NCBI GenBank assembly: GCA_037951105.1
Contig: JBAMJV010003390.1
Coordinates: forward strand, 163,542 to 227,541
Source: Echinarachnius parma
Lineage: Eukaryota > Echinodermata > Echinoidea > Clypeasteroida > Echinarachniidae
DNA: 64,000 bases
Direction of reading: 5' to 3'
Shown: in pieces, positions 12,054-23,487 of the stretch
Layout: every line of letters begins with the position of its first letter
Position numbering within the stretch: position 1 is the first letter of the stretch
The notes under the pieces: generated by a model
Told to the model about the DNA's origin: nothing
The model's database searches: none
The model's input: only the letters and a program-made list of their open reading frames with translations
Made by a program: the position numbers and the translations under genes

Positions 12054-12725
12054 CTAAACCAGGAGACTTGCCGGCTTCAGTTGTTCCATTGCTATCTCTA
12101 CTTCTGATATTAGTGGAGGGGGCTCCATTTCATCTCTTTCCTCCCATTGTGTGTCATCTTCATTTTCTTGTGCCGCAAACAGCTTTCTACTGTACTGCAT
12201 CCATCTGTTTTTTATGTCCTCACTATTTGTCAGTGTTTTGCCATTTTTGTCATTAATCACATCCAATTTTGGGGTCCTTTTCTTTGTGATTTCTTTCACA
12301 ATAGCAAATGCTACCTTGGAGTTGTTCTTATGACGTTCTAGGTCCTCACGCTTTCCCTCTATGTAGTTCTTTTTGTCCTCATTTACACTACTTGCGACTT
12401 CTTTATTGAGTCTCGACCATTCCCCTCTATTGTGTTTCGCCTTTGCCCTCTTCCTCTCGTCTGATAGCTCAAAAGTCTGATTTGAAATCCATGGTTGTTT
12501 TTGTTTCCTTTTCCTTGGGATGTGATTCTTTGCTGCATTCTCGACTGTTTCTTTCATGTCTTCCCACAACTCATTTGGTGTTTGTTCCGCTTCATCCATT
12601 CTCAGCAACATCTCAAACTTGTTCTTGACTTCCACTGAAAATTGAGCAGGAATACGATCAACATCGTACCTTGTAGGAGCTGTACCATTTTTCTTAGCCT
12701 TCAGTCTTAGTTTGAGTTTAGCCAA
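12054..12725 (-). pseudogene. RTE LINE ORF, linker before the reverse transcriptase
   Basis: A lysine-rich linker (MAKLKLRLKAKKNG... PRKRKQKQPWISNQTFEL) typical of RTE ORFs between endonuclease and RT. It is in the same frame as the endonuclease. It reads into an LKP-ASLLV end and then goes out of frame with the segment 11773-12048. Confidence 0.75.
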
Positions 12726-12776
12726 AAGCAGCTGATGGTCACTGCCACAATCAGCACTTGGTCTTGTCTTGACATT

Positions 12777-13652
12777 CTAGAGTGATGTCTGCCACCTCTT
12801 TTGAACCATGATGTAGTCTATCTGGTTTATCGCTCTATCACCTGGACTCATCCATGTCCACAGTCTCCTTGGGTGGTGCTCAAACCATGTGCTACCAATG
12901 ATGAAGCTGTTTGTCTCACAGAATTCTTCCAGTCGATCTCCTCGTTCATTTCTGCTGCCTAGACCATACTTTCCAATGCATTCAGATTTCTCCCCAGTTT
13001 TCCCAATCTTTGCGTTCCAATCACCCAACATGATGAGGAAATCTTTCCTAGGTATACTATCTACCACGTCTTGTACGTTCTCGTAGAATTCAGTGATTGC
13101 CTCCTCTGATGCATCTGCTGTTGGTGCGTATACCTGAATGATAGAGATATTCATGGGGTGCCCTTGCAGCCTTACAGTCATAATTCTCTCATTGATCGGG
13201 TTGTATCCCAAGACACATTTAGCTGTAGCCTTCTCTATGATGAAACCAACTCCACCACGTTTCCTTCCACTTTCTTTCCCTGAAAAGATTACTGTATTTC
13301 CTTCGTCCGTTATGAATCTGCCTTGTCCAAGCCACCATGATTCTGATATTCCTAGGACTTTAATATTATTTGCAGCCATCTCTTTCTCTACAATTTCCAC
13401 CTTCCCATCTGACAAACCACGAACATTCCATGTGGCTACGTTGATTGGTTTTCTTAGAGGGGTGATGTTCCTTTCCTTCTTGAGACCTTCAAGAACAGGA
13501 CTTCCTTCAACAGGCTTTGATCCTGATCCGTCATCACCTGCAAGCGTACTATGAGCAGTACCTCTCTCTTCCCCAGTAGCAATTGACGTATCATCCAGCC
13601 TGCGGGACCCACCTTCCGATACCCTCTTAATTTGTTGATTTCGTACTCTCAT
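12777..13652 (-). pseudogene. RTE LINE endonuclease domain (CFDP2-like)
   Basis: A 291-codon open part of the LINE ORF. It shows the endonuclease/exonuclease/phosphatase fold motifs: NVATWNVRGL at residues 71-80, ISESWW near 102-107, IIQVYAPT near 171-178, GDWNAKIG at 210-217 and QIDYIM near the end. It would nick target DNA to prime reverse transcription. It ends in a stop after KRWQTSL; the following segment resumes in the same frame at 12725. Confidence 0.85.
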
Positions 13653-14044
13653 GTTGACAAACGCGACCGATTAATAATGGTGGGTGGCCAGATCCTTCCA
13701 TCGCAGTACAGAAGCCAGAAGCATCAATGCTGACCTGCCCTCTGCTCCCCCGTAGCCACCGTTGTCCACGGTTTGGATCCTCCGCCAACTACAGGTACTG
13801 CATCGCTGCTGCCCGGTGCAGGACAGGACAGGGTTTATTTGAAGGCGACCCAACTCGCCTTGTCATGTTCTCGTCAAAGAGTTGTGAGAGTTTTTCTAGA
13901 GCTAACAGCGTCACCTATTAGCTCCTCTCCTCTGGTAAGAACATCGGGACCAGCCAGTATTTCTACGGTCTCGGGGCTAGAGTTTGTACGGGTACAACAT
14001 CACAATTGTTGCTAATCTCAGCTATAATTATGGGATTTTTCGCG

Positions 14045-14230
14045 GGATTATTTAAAATCGGTGTCAGACAGTAAAATCCCACAAAAAATACCGGTATTAT
14101 TTGAAATAATCCTGCTTCGTTGCAGGATTTTTCGCGGTAATGTTTGCGAGTTTTTTCGCGGGATTATTGGTGTCAGACAGCAAATAATCCAGAAATAATA
14201 GCGGTATTTTTTGCTCTGTCTGACACCGCC
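14045..14230. repeat. GTGTCAGACAG repeat, right of the RTE LINE
   Basis: GGTGTCAGACAG at about 14060 and 14170 and its inverse CTGTCTGACACC near 14212, with TTTTTCGCGGGATTATT units. The 14170-14223 part is itself an inverted pair. It looks like a MITE family also present at 10437-10560. Confidence 0.55.
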
Positions 14231-14253
14231 TTTTATATCGGCCATAACTTTGT

Positions 14254-14894
14254 TTAAAGGGAGAGATCCACTTTTGCAAGCCCAAATCCAAAAGTTGCGA
14301 GGTTGTTGTCTTATATGAAAGGAAATGTCATTTAATAGCATGCCTGAAAAAATTAGGGCTTGAAATCTCTTTTTCGTGGAGTTATAGACCTAAAACTGAA
14401 TAAACTGAGGGACGTCGGTTAATTAGGTACATACATATTTTTGGCCGGTGAGTAAGTTTGTACATAGATTTCACGGAGTGCCAGATCGGTATGCATGACC
14501 CCTACGTGACCCGCGCTAGCTACGTGACTCGCGCATAAGTACTAATGTGTGAGCGTTTACCAAGCAAAATACCCAAACATCGCTTAAACTGACTACATGT
14601 AATTATATATTCTTTCTTTTTGAGATCTTTTTCCGTGACATACGTTAACAAATGTCGGCTTCACAATACCTTTACGAGAATTAGTACTATATTGTTGTAA
14701 TATTATGCTAAATCAGTTGAACTCCTTTATTGACCAATATATAGTTTAAATGGAGGGAGGCATTCGTTATTCATTCGTAGAATCCAAATTAGAGGGCTGT
14801 TCGCTCTGATTTTTTTGTTTGCGTGTTACATTGATCCCCATTCGTCAACTGAAAACTGTTCAGACGTTTTGTAAAAGTGGACCTGTCCCTTTAA
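14254..14894. mobile_element. 641-bp T2/Kolobok-like MITE, copy 1
   Basis: Starts TTAAAGGGAGAGATCCAC and ends GTGGACCTGTCCCTTTAA, i.e. imperfect TIRs with TTAA at both ends. TTAA targets with AAAGG termini are those of the T2 family (Kolobok superfamily) described in Xenopus. A second copy lies in the opposite orientation at 17539-18179. Confidence 0.75.
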
Positions 14895-15890
14895 AGTGCA
14901 TGAACTCCCATTTTTGTATTTTTAATTCGCAAAGATAATTAGTTGTAGATACGAATTATATGCCTCATTTACGTCAAGTAAATGTTATGACTTCATCATA
15001 TCGAGAGTTAAAATTTAAAATGCGAATTTTAACCGATTTTAACAGATTTTTAAATCGATTACAGCGGACTTCCGACCATATCTCACATAATTTCCATCGC
15101 TTTTCTCCTAGATGTTGATATGTTGTAGCTGAGGTTATGCTTTACAAATGTTGTGCTATTAGTTTTTGTTTATTTTGACGACAGGGTCATGGCGAAAGAC
15201 TTGGTTAAAGTCGAACTTTGTTCATGTACGTGTTATATGACTGGAGGTTCCAATTTTTGTATATGCTTTCTATCATTCTTTGGCCGGTATCTCGGCTATT
15301 TTGGCTCGGATTTTCCCCAGATTTCAGTATGTTGTGTAGCTATAAAGGTTTTATGATCTTAAGGTTTCGTTTTACTGACGAGATAATGGTAATATTTGTG
15401 ATTGAACGTAAGATCCCAAATCAGTTGAAAATTAATGGTAAACCAAAATCGTAGGTTTTTAACATACAACTCCTGTAGGAATTTCGCAATTGACTTGAAC
15501 ACTTGTATGTTGATAGGTATTTATAAGACCAATATTTGATGCATATTTCATTATGTTATTTCGGGTCAAAGGTCAAATATACTTTATACGGTTTCTCTTA
15601 AACCATGCCTTGTATAGACTGAAATTTTGGCTAGACCTATATTCTATAGATCAATAATGGTCAATGCTATGAAGCTGAAAACAACGGCATCCGCGTATTT
15701 CCACTCGTAACACATATGAATTGAAAATGTCAATTAATTAATTTATTAATTAAATATAGTCCCAGATCAATGAAATACAATGTTATAAAGCCGAAAATTG
15801 ACAATATATTCAGACATGATAGAATGAACATTCCATATATGTTGCCCCTCTATTTATCGAGTGTACGAAATAATGACGAATTCAAGTTTA
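14895..15890. other. Intronic sequence without recognised features
   Basis: AT-rich DNA between a MITE and the ATT microsatellite. Open frames here show no family similarity. Confidence 0.4.
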
Positions 15891-15892
15891 GT

Positions 15893-16072
15893 CATTATTA
15901 TTATTATCATTATTATCATTGTCATTATTATTATTATTATTATTATTGTTATTATTATTATTATTATTATTATCATTACAATTAATATTAGTATTGTTAT
16001 CATTATTATTAATAGTAGTATTATTAGCATTATTTTTATGATAATTATTATTATTATTAGTGTCACTACATT
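15893..16072. repeat. ATT/ATC microsatellite
   Basis: Imperfect (ATT)n with interspersed ATC, close to the acceptor of the last GPCR exon. The poly-isoleucine and poly-tyrosine frames across it are artefacts. Confidence 0.9.
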
Positions 16073-16090
16073 GTTAATCAATGACTCCAG

Positions 16091-16360
16091 GTGAAGCGGT
16101 CCGGAGCGCGTGTGAGGAATGACGCGACGCAGAAACGCGAAATTAAGCTGGCGCGAAGGATGGCCCTCATCATCGCGACGGACTTCGCCTGCTGGATGCC
16201 CGTCATCATCATGGGACTCCTGTCGCAGACTAACGCAGTCCCGCCCCTCGACACCGGCCTCTACGCATGGACCGTCATATTGATAGTTCCCATCAACTCT
16301 TCACTAAACCCCGTTCTCTACACCCTTATCGTGTATTTCGAGAATAGGGTTCGAGAATAA
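16091..16360 (+). CDS. LGR/relaxin-receptor-like GPCR, last exon with TM6-TM7
   Basis: This terminal exon starts after the acceptor ACTCCAG and runs 89 codons to a TAA. It joins in phase 0 to the TM5 exon at 1171-1365. The protein has a basic third intracellular loop (KREIKLARRMALI), a TM6 with FACWMPVIIMG (the CWxP-like core of class A receptors) and a TM7 with NSSLNPVLYT, matching the NP-x-x-Y region of relaxin receptors and other LGRs. The cytoplasmic tail is very short, ending about 11 residues after the TM7 tyrosine, so helix 8 and the usual tail phosphorylation sites are largely missing. Codons are GC-rich compared with the flanking intron. The ATT microsatellite just upstream ends about 20 bases before the acceptor. 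Upstream exons lie outside the window. Confidence 0.85.
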   Translation: MKRSGARVRNDATQKREIKLARRMALIIATDFACWMPVIIMGLLSQTNAVPPLDTGLYAWTVILIVPINSSLNPVLYTLIVYFENRVRE

Positions 16361-16638
16361 GAAGACGGCAAGCTGAAGCAGTGCCCCCAAGCAAAATACC
16401 GATTCCATTAGCAAAGGCACGACAGGTAATACAAGTGAAGACCGATTGTAATTAGTGTATGCTTTTTTCTGAAGATTGAAGCTTAATTGGCAATCCGCGG
16501 GGTAGTGTTGGCTAACTGATTGTGGCACGGCAATCTGATTCGATGCATAATAGTACGGGCACCTTTTTTGTGGGGAGGGGGGGGGGATGTGCACTGCACT
16601 GCAACGAGCGTGAATGATGTGCCAAAAGTTGTACATCA

Positions 16639-16644
16639 AATAAA
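16639..16644 (+). promoter_or_regulatory. Candidate poly(A) signal of the GPCR gene
   Basis: An AATAAA lies 279 bases after the GPCR stop codon. A second AATAAA lies at 16793-16798. Either could end the transcript. Confidence 0.4.
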
Positions 16645-17029
16645 AGGAGAGAAACAGAGATGTTCATAAATGTATCCCTTATCAGAGAAATTATTAATTG
16701 TGACAGAAAATTTCTGCCATGAAATAACGGTTTCGTTTTTTTTTCTTTTTTCTGGGACACTCTGTATAATAGTAATCTTGCGCCCGGTAACCAATAAAGG
16801 GTATTTAAAATATCATGAAAATCAGCACAAAAAAAAAAATAGTTTAGTGCAGTTTGCTCTATTTGAGTTGTGCTTGATCAATTTGACTCATCGCCAATAC
16901 CCATTTTATTACACGGTCCAGGCCATGGCAGTGAATTAGTGAAACCGTGGTCACATCGCAGTTAGCTAGCTGCATCAATCAAGCATGGCTACATACTAGC
17001 GGTCATACAGCCCGATCTAGGAATCATGT

Positions 17030-17542
17030 AACATTAGTAACCAAAACCTGCACAATAATATTACAAACTAATCATTCTCGAAAGGTACAGAAAATTACAA
17101 ACGACTAAGCAAAAAGCCTGTTATTAAAACGCAAGAGGGCGCTTTTTTAAGCATTGGTTTCAACTATTTTCATACAAAATTATTCATTTTTTGTTTTGTT
17201 GAAATAATGATGAAATAGAAATATCAACAACTATTTAAAAACCACTTTTAAACATCTCTTAACAAAAGTGTAAGCATTTCTTAGATCAAAGCAAAATAAA
17301 AAGCTGAATGTAACATTCGAAAGAGCATATAATTTTAATGACAGAATTAACTTTATTTGATCAAAATCGGTTCAGAAACGGCAAAAATATCAATAAATCT
17401 GGGGCCCAGATTTATTCCGATTTTGATCAAATACAAATAAAATTGTATGCTCTTTCAAATGTTACACTCAGTTTTTCATTATCTCAATAAAATACCTATT
17501 TCGTGCAGCGCCCTCTATGCCAAAACTTAACTACCTCTTTAA
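17030..17542. mobile_element. T2-like MITE with degraded left end
   Basis: Contains the family blocks TAGTAACCAAAACCTGCAC, AAGAGGGCGC, GATCAAAATCGGTTCAGAAA, a central TCTGGGGCCCAGATTTATT palindrome and AACTACCTCTTTAA at the right end. The left TTAA is not recognisable. Confidence 0.65.
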
Positions 17543-18179
17543 AGGGACAGGTCCACTTTTACAAAACGTCTGAACAGCTTTCAGTTGACGGATGGGGATC
17601 AATGTAACACGCAAAAAAAAAAAATCAGAGCAAACAGCCCTCTAATTTTGATTCTGCGATGAAAAACGAATGCGTCCCTCCATTTAAACTATATATCGGT
17701 CAATAAAGGAGTTCAACTGATTTAGCATAATATTATATCAATTTAGTACTAATTCTCGTAAAGGTATTCTGAAGCCGACATTTGTTAACGTATGTCACGG
17801 AAAAAGATCTCAAAAAGAAAGAATATATAATTACATGTAGTCAGTTTAAGCGATGTTTGGGTATTTTGCTCGGTAAACGCTCACACATTAGTACTTATGC
17901 GCGGGTCACGTAGCTAGCGCGGATCACGTAGGGGTCATGCATACCGATCTGCCACTCCGTGAAATCTATGTACGAACTTACTCACCGGCCGAAAATACGT
18001 ATGTACCTATTTAACCGACGTCACTTTTTTTATTCAGTTTTAGGTCTATAACTTCACGAAAAAGAGATTTCAAGCCCTAATTTTTTCAGGCATGCTATTA
18101 AATGACATTTCCTTTCATATAAGACAATAACCTCGCAACTTTTGAATTTTGGCTTGCAAAAGTGGATCTCTCCTTTTAA
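17539..18179. mobile_element. 641-bp T2/Kolobok-like MITE, copy 2, inverted
   Basis: Reverse-oriented copy of 14254-14894 with the same length and TTAA ends. It abuts the right end of another T2-like MITE at 17542, sharing one TTAA. The copies differ at scattered bases, so they are not brand new. Confidence 0.75.
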
Positions 18180-18449
18180 CAAATATATACAGGACAATAA
18201 TTTGAGGGGGCTCATAATTGATGTAATTTGTAATTAACTTTGGATAAATTAATAACTTACTGATATTCGTAGATTACAACTGTCGAGTAAATGTTATATA
18301 TAAACAGCTAAAGCGGATATATAGCGATCAAATAAATAAAATGATATAAATTAGTTTTTAAGCATTTTTTGCAGATTTAAAAACACCTTTGATACAGTCT
18401 AAATACTAAAATTCTACTTGTAAAATTATTTCAAAATTACGTCAGACTG

Positions 18450-19358
18450 TTCTGATTAGGGTAATTAGTACAAATTTGTATTTGAATGATAGAAATCAAA
18501 GGGTAGCAATTTGTGACATTCTCAAATGAAAGGTCAATATCCCTAGGGGTACCACACGGATCTATACTAGGTTATCTCTTGCTTTTAATTCATATTTATG
18601 ATTAGGTAATGGTGTTGAAACATTTTAGTATAATTATCTGCGCTGATGACACAACCCTTCACTCTAATAGTTCATCCGTTTGTTATAGTCAAAGAAAAAT
18701 TACAATAAGATATGAATGTCAACATTTGGCTACACGCTAATGAATTGAAATTAAACACAATCAGTGATCATTGGCACTCTACAAAGATTAATTGATGTTA
18801 TGTAGTCTTCCTAACAAGGAATTGAAACGTCTTCAGAGAATTCAAAATACAGCCGCTAGATTAATTGTTGGTGCTCGTTCACGAGATCCAATCTCCCCCA
18901 TTTTACATAGTCTTCATTGGCTACCAGTTGAGAAACGTGTCATTTTCAAAATTCTTCTCATGTGCTATAAAGTTGAAAATACTATATCTCCACCTTACTT
19001 GATTGAACTCATTCACCGTCACACCTCTGCACGCACTCTCAGGTCATCATCCCAACAACTTTTAACTGTCCCTCTTACTAATACTCAGACCTACGGAAAT
19101 CGACCCTTCGCAAAATCAGCCCCAACACTTTGGAATGCACTACCATTAGAAATTCCAAAACTACCCTCAATTAATTCATTCAAACAATCTCTGAAGACGT
19201 TTCTTTTTGTATGATTTAGTTTTGCATAAATGTTTCCTTTATTATGTTTATATTAATTTGATCTTATGTTTGTATTGTTTATTTTGTGAAGCGCTTAGAG
19301 AATACGTTGTGTACTATTAAGTGCTATATAAATCGAATGTATTATTATTATTATTATG
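18450..19358 (+). mobile_element. CR1/L2-type LINE, 3' fragment
   Basis: Weak RT motifs GVPHGSILG (near 18546) and ADDTT (near 18637) are followed by WLHANELKLN. An open C-terminal part (18792-19214) begins near LQRIQNTAARLIVG and ends FKQSLKTFLFV. The 3' end has GAAGCGCTTAGAGAA...GTGCTATATAAAT and an (ATT)n tail, the standard end of L2/CR1-like elements. The 5' part is missing and the RT region is broken. Confidence 0.8.
18792..19214 (+). pseudogene. LINE reverse transcriptase C-terminal domain
   Basis: 140 codons of the thumb/C-terminal region of a CR1/L2-type RT: LKRLQRIQNTAARLIVGARS, HSLHWLPVEKRVIFKIL and GNRPFAKSAPTLWNALP. The catalytic region upstream is in other frames, so this is the remnant of a dead copy and not a host protein. 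Confidence 0.85.
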
Positions 19359-19359
19359 T

Positions 19360-20085
19360 CTAATAAGAACATTATACTATAAACACAATTTGACGGAAAG
19401 TTTTGTTTACAATGTTAAAGTATCAAATTCGCCCTGGAGTTATTTTGACGAGCATTTGACCTGGGCAGAACATTTACATTACACAATGTAATATAGTGTT
19501 GTATAGTCCATGTTAACGAGAGCAAAGACATGCAATATGTTAAAATGGATACTCTGAATTATTATGTTTGTGCCTGATACAATATCAAATTTGTTATTGT
19601 TGTGAAATAACTATGGGAACTTCATATTTGGGGAGTTGAGAATGTGTACAATATCATTGCGCGGGTCTGAACTGTACCACATGACTAGGGATATACGCTT
19701 TGAGCACCTTATATTAGGTGGATATTGCGCAATACAACTATCCTATATTATTATTATCATTATTATTATACTATTCATCAAAAAGAAGGAGCCGCACGGA
19801 TGATTTATTGTCGTAAGTTTCATACCCCTTCGTATATAGGAAATGTTTAATTAATTCGTCTGGTTACCATTTAATGATCGTGAGATTTGTTTAATGTATT
19901 GGTCAAGGTCCACTTTAGCGACTGAAACTATGATCTTATCATCAAAACATAATATTAATGACTAAGCATGCTTCAATGAAGATATAAATCCGAAATATTA
20001 CGTTAGAGTGAATTTTGATGCAAAATACATGTTCGAATGCAAACGATTATGCGACCGTTATGTGCAGAAAACTACATCGACCAAT
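19360..20085. other. Intergenic stretch without recognised features
   Basis: AT-rich DNA with a short ATT run near 19750. No gene is seen. Confidence 0.4.
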
Positions 20086-20270
20086 CTATAGTGTTCATGG
20101 CCTCTTTTGCTGTCGTCCGTTCTTAAGACAGACGACGCTTTTCACCCGTTCGTAACTCACTTATTGGGCTAGGCCATAGCACAAGAGGCGTCAATTGTAT
20201 GGTCTCTCTTTAGAATGGCCGACAGTAAAAGACTGCAATTAAATGTAAAAAGAGGCCATGAAAACGATAG
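20086..20270. mobile_element. Palindromic MITE
   Basis: Ends CTATAGTGTTCATGGCCTCTTTT and its approximate inverse AAAAGAGGCCATGAAAACGATAG. Inner part CCGTTCTTAAGACAGACGAC with a weaker pair. About 185 bp, no coding sequence. Confidence 0.55.
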
Positions 20271-20665
20271 ATTCTGGATTAGGAGACTTAATAACAGATC
20301 ATTTTTAAATTAAATTGTACAACTATGAGAGCATTTGAAAGGGAATGATTCTAATTTCACATGTTCTATTGAATGAAATTGCAAATGGAATCCAAACCAA
20401 CCAGAACCCTCACAATGGGGCATTTCGGGAAGAACCAATACTCAAGTGTCTTTTATCGCCTATATTCTTGTTTTGTTTTTTTTGCGATTCGTTTGTTTTT
20501 GTTTTTGCTACTCATTCATTTTATACTCGATATGCTGAATATTTTAATTTAATGATTCATGAGGCTCGCACAGAACCTACTGAAATTAACTTTTTGATGA
20601 ACTGTAGAAATGTCAAATTATACAGCTTTCATATTGTTTTGTTTTGTATATTTTGAATAAAGGCC

Positions 20666-20865
20666 TTAAAGGTGCACCTTTAAAGTGTCAGATATTGCCC
20701 AAAATAACATTTGAGACTTCAATCCTATACCAAAATCATTGAAAGATATATCCGAATGATGTGTGAAAGTTTCATTGAAAATGAACACTGCTTTCCAGGT
20801 TAAAAAATCGAAAATTTGCGTCAGCTTTTACAACAAATTACTGTATGACGTTTATGCACCTTTAA
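20666..20865. mobile_element. TTAA MITE family B, short copy
   Basis: Starts TTAAAGGTGCACC and ends GGTTTATGCACCTTTAA-like with TTAA at both ends. Contains AACATTTGAGACTTCAATCC and ATCATTGAAAGATAT, shared with 23488-23867. Confidence 0.6.
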
Positions 20866-21175
20866 GAATCTGCATCAAAATATTATGTTTAATGCAATAT
20901 TGTTATAATTTATATTGTATGATACATGTAATAATTATATTGTTTTTTGTCGCTTTTGTTCTGTTAATATTGTTGTTGTTCTTTAGACTTTGTGCTCTAC
21001 GTGTAGATATGTATATTATTCCAATGTATTTAAAATGTAGTATTGATTTGTATGTGTCATGTTTGTATTATGTATCCTAGGGCCACATGGGAGACCAACC
21101 TATTGTTGAATGGGCCATCCTGGTAAAACATTTAAAACTAAGTCGATAAATTAATAAATAAAAAAAATATATATA
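20866..21175 (+). mobile_element. LINE 3' UTR-like tail
   Basis: The end GGGCCATCCTGGTAAAAC..AATAAATAAAAAAA is a LINE-type 3' terminus with an AATAAA repeat tail. No RT is left upstream. The open frame across it is not a gene. Confidence 0.4.
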
Positions 21176-21283
21176 TAATGCATACATATTATATCAACGC
21201 ATAGAAGAAATTGATTTAGATTTACAATAATACATCATTCTGTGAAGGAAGATCGAATTGCAAAAACCCAATATAACGGTTCG

Positions 21284-21846
21284 TTAAAGGGATAGTTGAG
21301 TTCTGGTAAGGAGAGTACAGTTTTGGTGAAACTGAATTTTAGTAACCAAAACCTGCATCATTACATTACAAACTAATAGTTATAACTAGAAAGGAACACA
21401 AAATTACAAATGACGTAGTAAAGATCATGTTATCATTCAAAAAGAGCCGTTAAAACGTAAGAGGGCGCTCTCTAAACACTCATCGGTTTCAACCATTTTG
21501 AATAAAATATTGTGCATGTGATGCTTTGTTGAAATAGTGATTAGATAGAGAAATAACCAACAACTATTTAAATACCTATTTTGTAACTTTTTGAAAAGAG
21601 GAAGCATTTTTTTAAATTTTTAACGGCTGGTTCAAAATTCTCTAATAAACCCGGGGCCCCGGGTTTATTACAAATTGTTATATTTATGGATATTTCAGCC
21701 GTTTCTGAACCGATTTTGATCAAACAAAGATGATTTTATTGTTTAAATATTATGCTCTTTCAAATTTTACACTCAGTTTTTCATTACCTCACAAAAAAAA
21801 TAAGTAGTCTAGCGCCCTCTCTACCAAAACTCAACTATCCCTTTAA
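21284..21846. mobile_element. 563-bp T2-like MITE, copy 1
   Basis: TTAAAGGGATAGTTGAGTT at the left and AACTCAACTATCCCTTTAA at the right, TTAA ends. At its centre is a 24-bp perfect palindrome with core ACCCGGGGCCCCGGGT. Near-identical copies lie at 24309, 39456 and 40111, so this subfamily was recently active. Confidence 0.85.
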
Positions 21847-22153
21847 CCGATTCGAGATAATGCTGACTGACAATGATGCAAATGCAGAAGGGATTTATTA
21901 TCTAAATCAGTAAAACATTGTCGGAACCATGCATACCAATCTTAATGTGAAACTTGTCTAATGATTTATGTACATAATTTGTTTATTACAGGAACTTAAT
22001 CGACCGTGTCCATTGTAATCAACTTCTTTAATAAGGCGTAGTTTCATTGAGTAAAACTATAATTCAATTATATATCAATGTTGTTATCCATTTTTGTCAT
22101 TGTATACCGTGAACTGTGCCCTTGCTTCTTACAGTAGTGTCATGCGTTACCAC

Positions 22154-22637
22154 ACTGTTAAAACGCTGTGTAAACAAACGCTGTGTAAAAATGATTGTTA
22201 AATACAACTTTAGGTGTAGCATGATAAGTTGTACAAAGAAGGGTTGCGTGAAGCGGCCATTGTTCAAGCGTTGATGAAACGTATTAAATCACGTGATAGT
22301 TTCGACCGCTAAATCTCCGCGTCAAAACCCCTTTTGTCACATTGCAAACCAAGCGAACCGAGATAGCGCAGTCGATAGAGATTGAGGCTAACAACCTAAA
22401 GATCCCCGGTTCGATTCCGACCTTGCTGCTTTACGTCTTTTTGGTATTTGCTGTTTCAACAAGAGGGTTAATGAATTTATTCTAAACAACTGTTGTTGAA
22501 AAAAATAAAACAACAGTTGTGTAAACTTTAAACAACTGGGGTTGTAGAATGTTTTCAACAACAGTTGGATGGTTCACAAGTTAAACAGCGGTTGTTTCAA
22601 CAAGTTGTTGGATTTGTTTACACAGCGTTTTAACAGT
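22154..22637. mobile_element. MITE with 25-bp TIRs enclosing a tRNA-like unit
   Basis: TIRs ACTGTTAAAACGCTGTGT... and its inverse GCGTTTTAACAGT. The right inside carries repeated AACAACAGTTG/CAACTGTTGTT motifs. A tRNA-like sequence with pol III boxes sits in the middle. The target duplication is unclear. Confidence 0.65.
22352..22436 (+). ncRNA. tRNA-like / SINE-head unit with A and B boxes
   Basis: ATAGCGCAGTCGATAGAG (22363-22380) fits an A box / D arm, and GGTTCGATTCC (22408-22418) is a textbook B box / T arm, spaced about as in a tRNA. The acceptor and anticodon stems do not pair convincingly, so it is a tRNA-derived SINE head or pseudo-tRNA, not a working tRNA gene. Confidence 0.5.
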
Positions 22638-22689
22638 ATACAGTACAGATGTATATTTTAATCATGAGTTATTGTTTAGCCTTATTATT

Positions 22690-23480
22690 CATTTTATCAT
22701 ATCCCTGAAATAGTTACATCAACATTATACCCCTGTAAATATGTTGTGATTTGTATTTCGTTTAATCTCGTAGTATGACTAAGTTAGTTGTATGCAACAA
22801 GTTTGACTGTAATACTATAATTATATTATTTATGAATGATACATGTTTTCATTGTACAGCGCGGCATGTGGTTAGACTGTGCTCTTTGCTTCTTACAGTA
22901 ATGTTTTATATTACGTAGCTAAATAATACTGGTATATATTAATCATAATTCATGCTTTCTGCTTTGTTATTCATTTTATCCTATTCCTGAAATATTTACA
23001 TCAACATTATACCCCTGTAAATATGTTGTGATTTGTACTTCGTTTAATTGTTGTAGTATGACTAAGTTAGTTGTATGCAACAAGTTTGACTGTAATTCTG
23101 TAATTGTATTATATATGAATGATATTTGTTTTCATTGTACAGCGCGGGATGTGGTTAGACTGTACTCTTTGCTTCTTACAGTAATGTTATATATTACGTA
23201 CCTAAAGAATACTGGTATACATTAATCATTAATCATGTGTTCGGCTTTGTTATTCATTTCATCATCTCTATGTAATGGTGTATACATCAGCATCATACTA
23301 TTCCTGTAAAGTTTTGTTTTTGCGCATTGTTTAACCTCGTAGTATGACTAAGTTAGTTTATTGCAACAGGCTTGACTGTAAAACTGTAATTTAATTATAT
23401 ATGAATGATATATGTTTCATTGTATATCGCGGCATATGGTTAGACTGCCTCCTTTGCTTCTTACAGTGGTGTTATATACT
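22690..23480. repeat. Tandem ~285-bp repeats
   Basis: Three adjacent units share TTACATCA.CATTATACCCCTGTAA, GTAGTATGACTAAGTTAGTT, ATGAATGATA and CATTGTACAGCGCGGCATGTGG-type blocks, at a spacing of 282-289 bases (for example 22771, 23053, 23338). A diverged unit precedes at about 22040-22150 and another follows at 23880-24060, split off by MITE insertions. Confidence 0.8.
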
Positions 23481-23487
23481 ACAAAAC

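Larger units (their letters stand above)
10585..13990 (-). mobile_element. RTE-clade LINE, broken, minus strand
   Basis: The element encodes, in order on the minus strand, an apurinic-type endonuclease and a reverse transcriptase, with no RNase H or gag domain recognised. The C-terminus GRRGRGRPPTSWTDDIRR is the basic motif of RTE/BovB elements, and the 3' end is a short ATGATG-type tail, as RTE elements have. The 5' region (13660-13990) resembles the leader of invertebrate elements whose endonuclease is often annotated as craniofacial development protein 2-like. The open frame is interrupted in at least three places, so the copy is dead. The 5' boundary is approximate. Confidence 0.85.

Noticed and set aside
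12777-13652. A host craniofacial development protein 2-like gene
   Set aside because: The frame is the endonuclease domain of an RTE LINE followed by its RT; this annotation is a known mislabel.
15770-16094. Poly-isoleucine/tyrosine open frames
   Set aside because: Direct translation of the ATT microsatellite in several frames.
22352-22436. A functional tRNA gene
   Set aside because: A and B boxes are good but acceptor and anticodon stems do not pair and it lies in a MITE.
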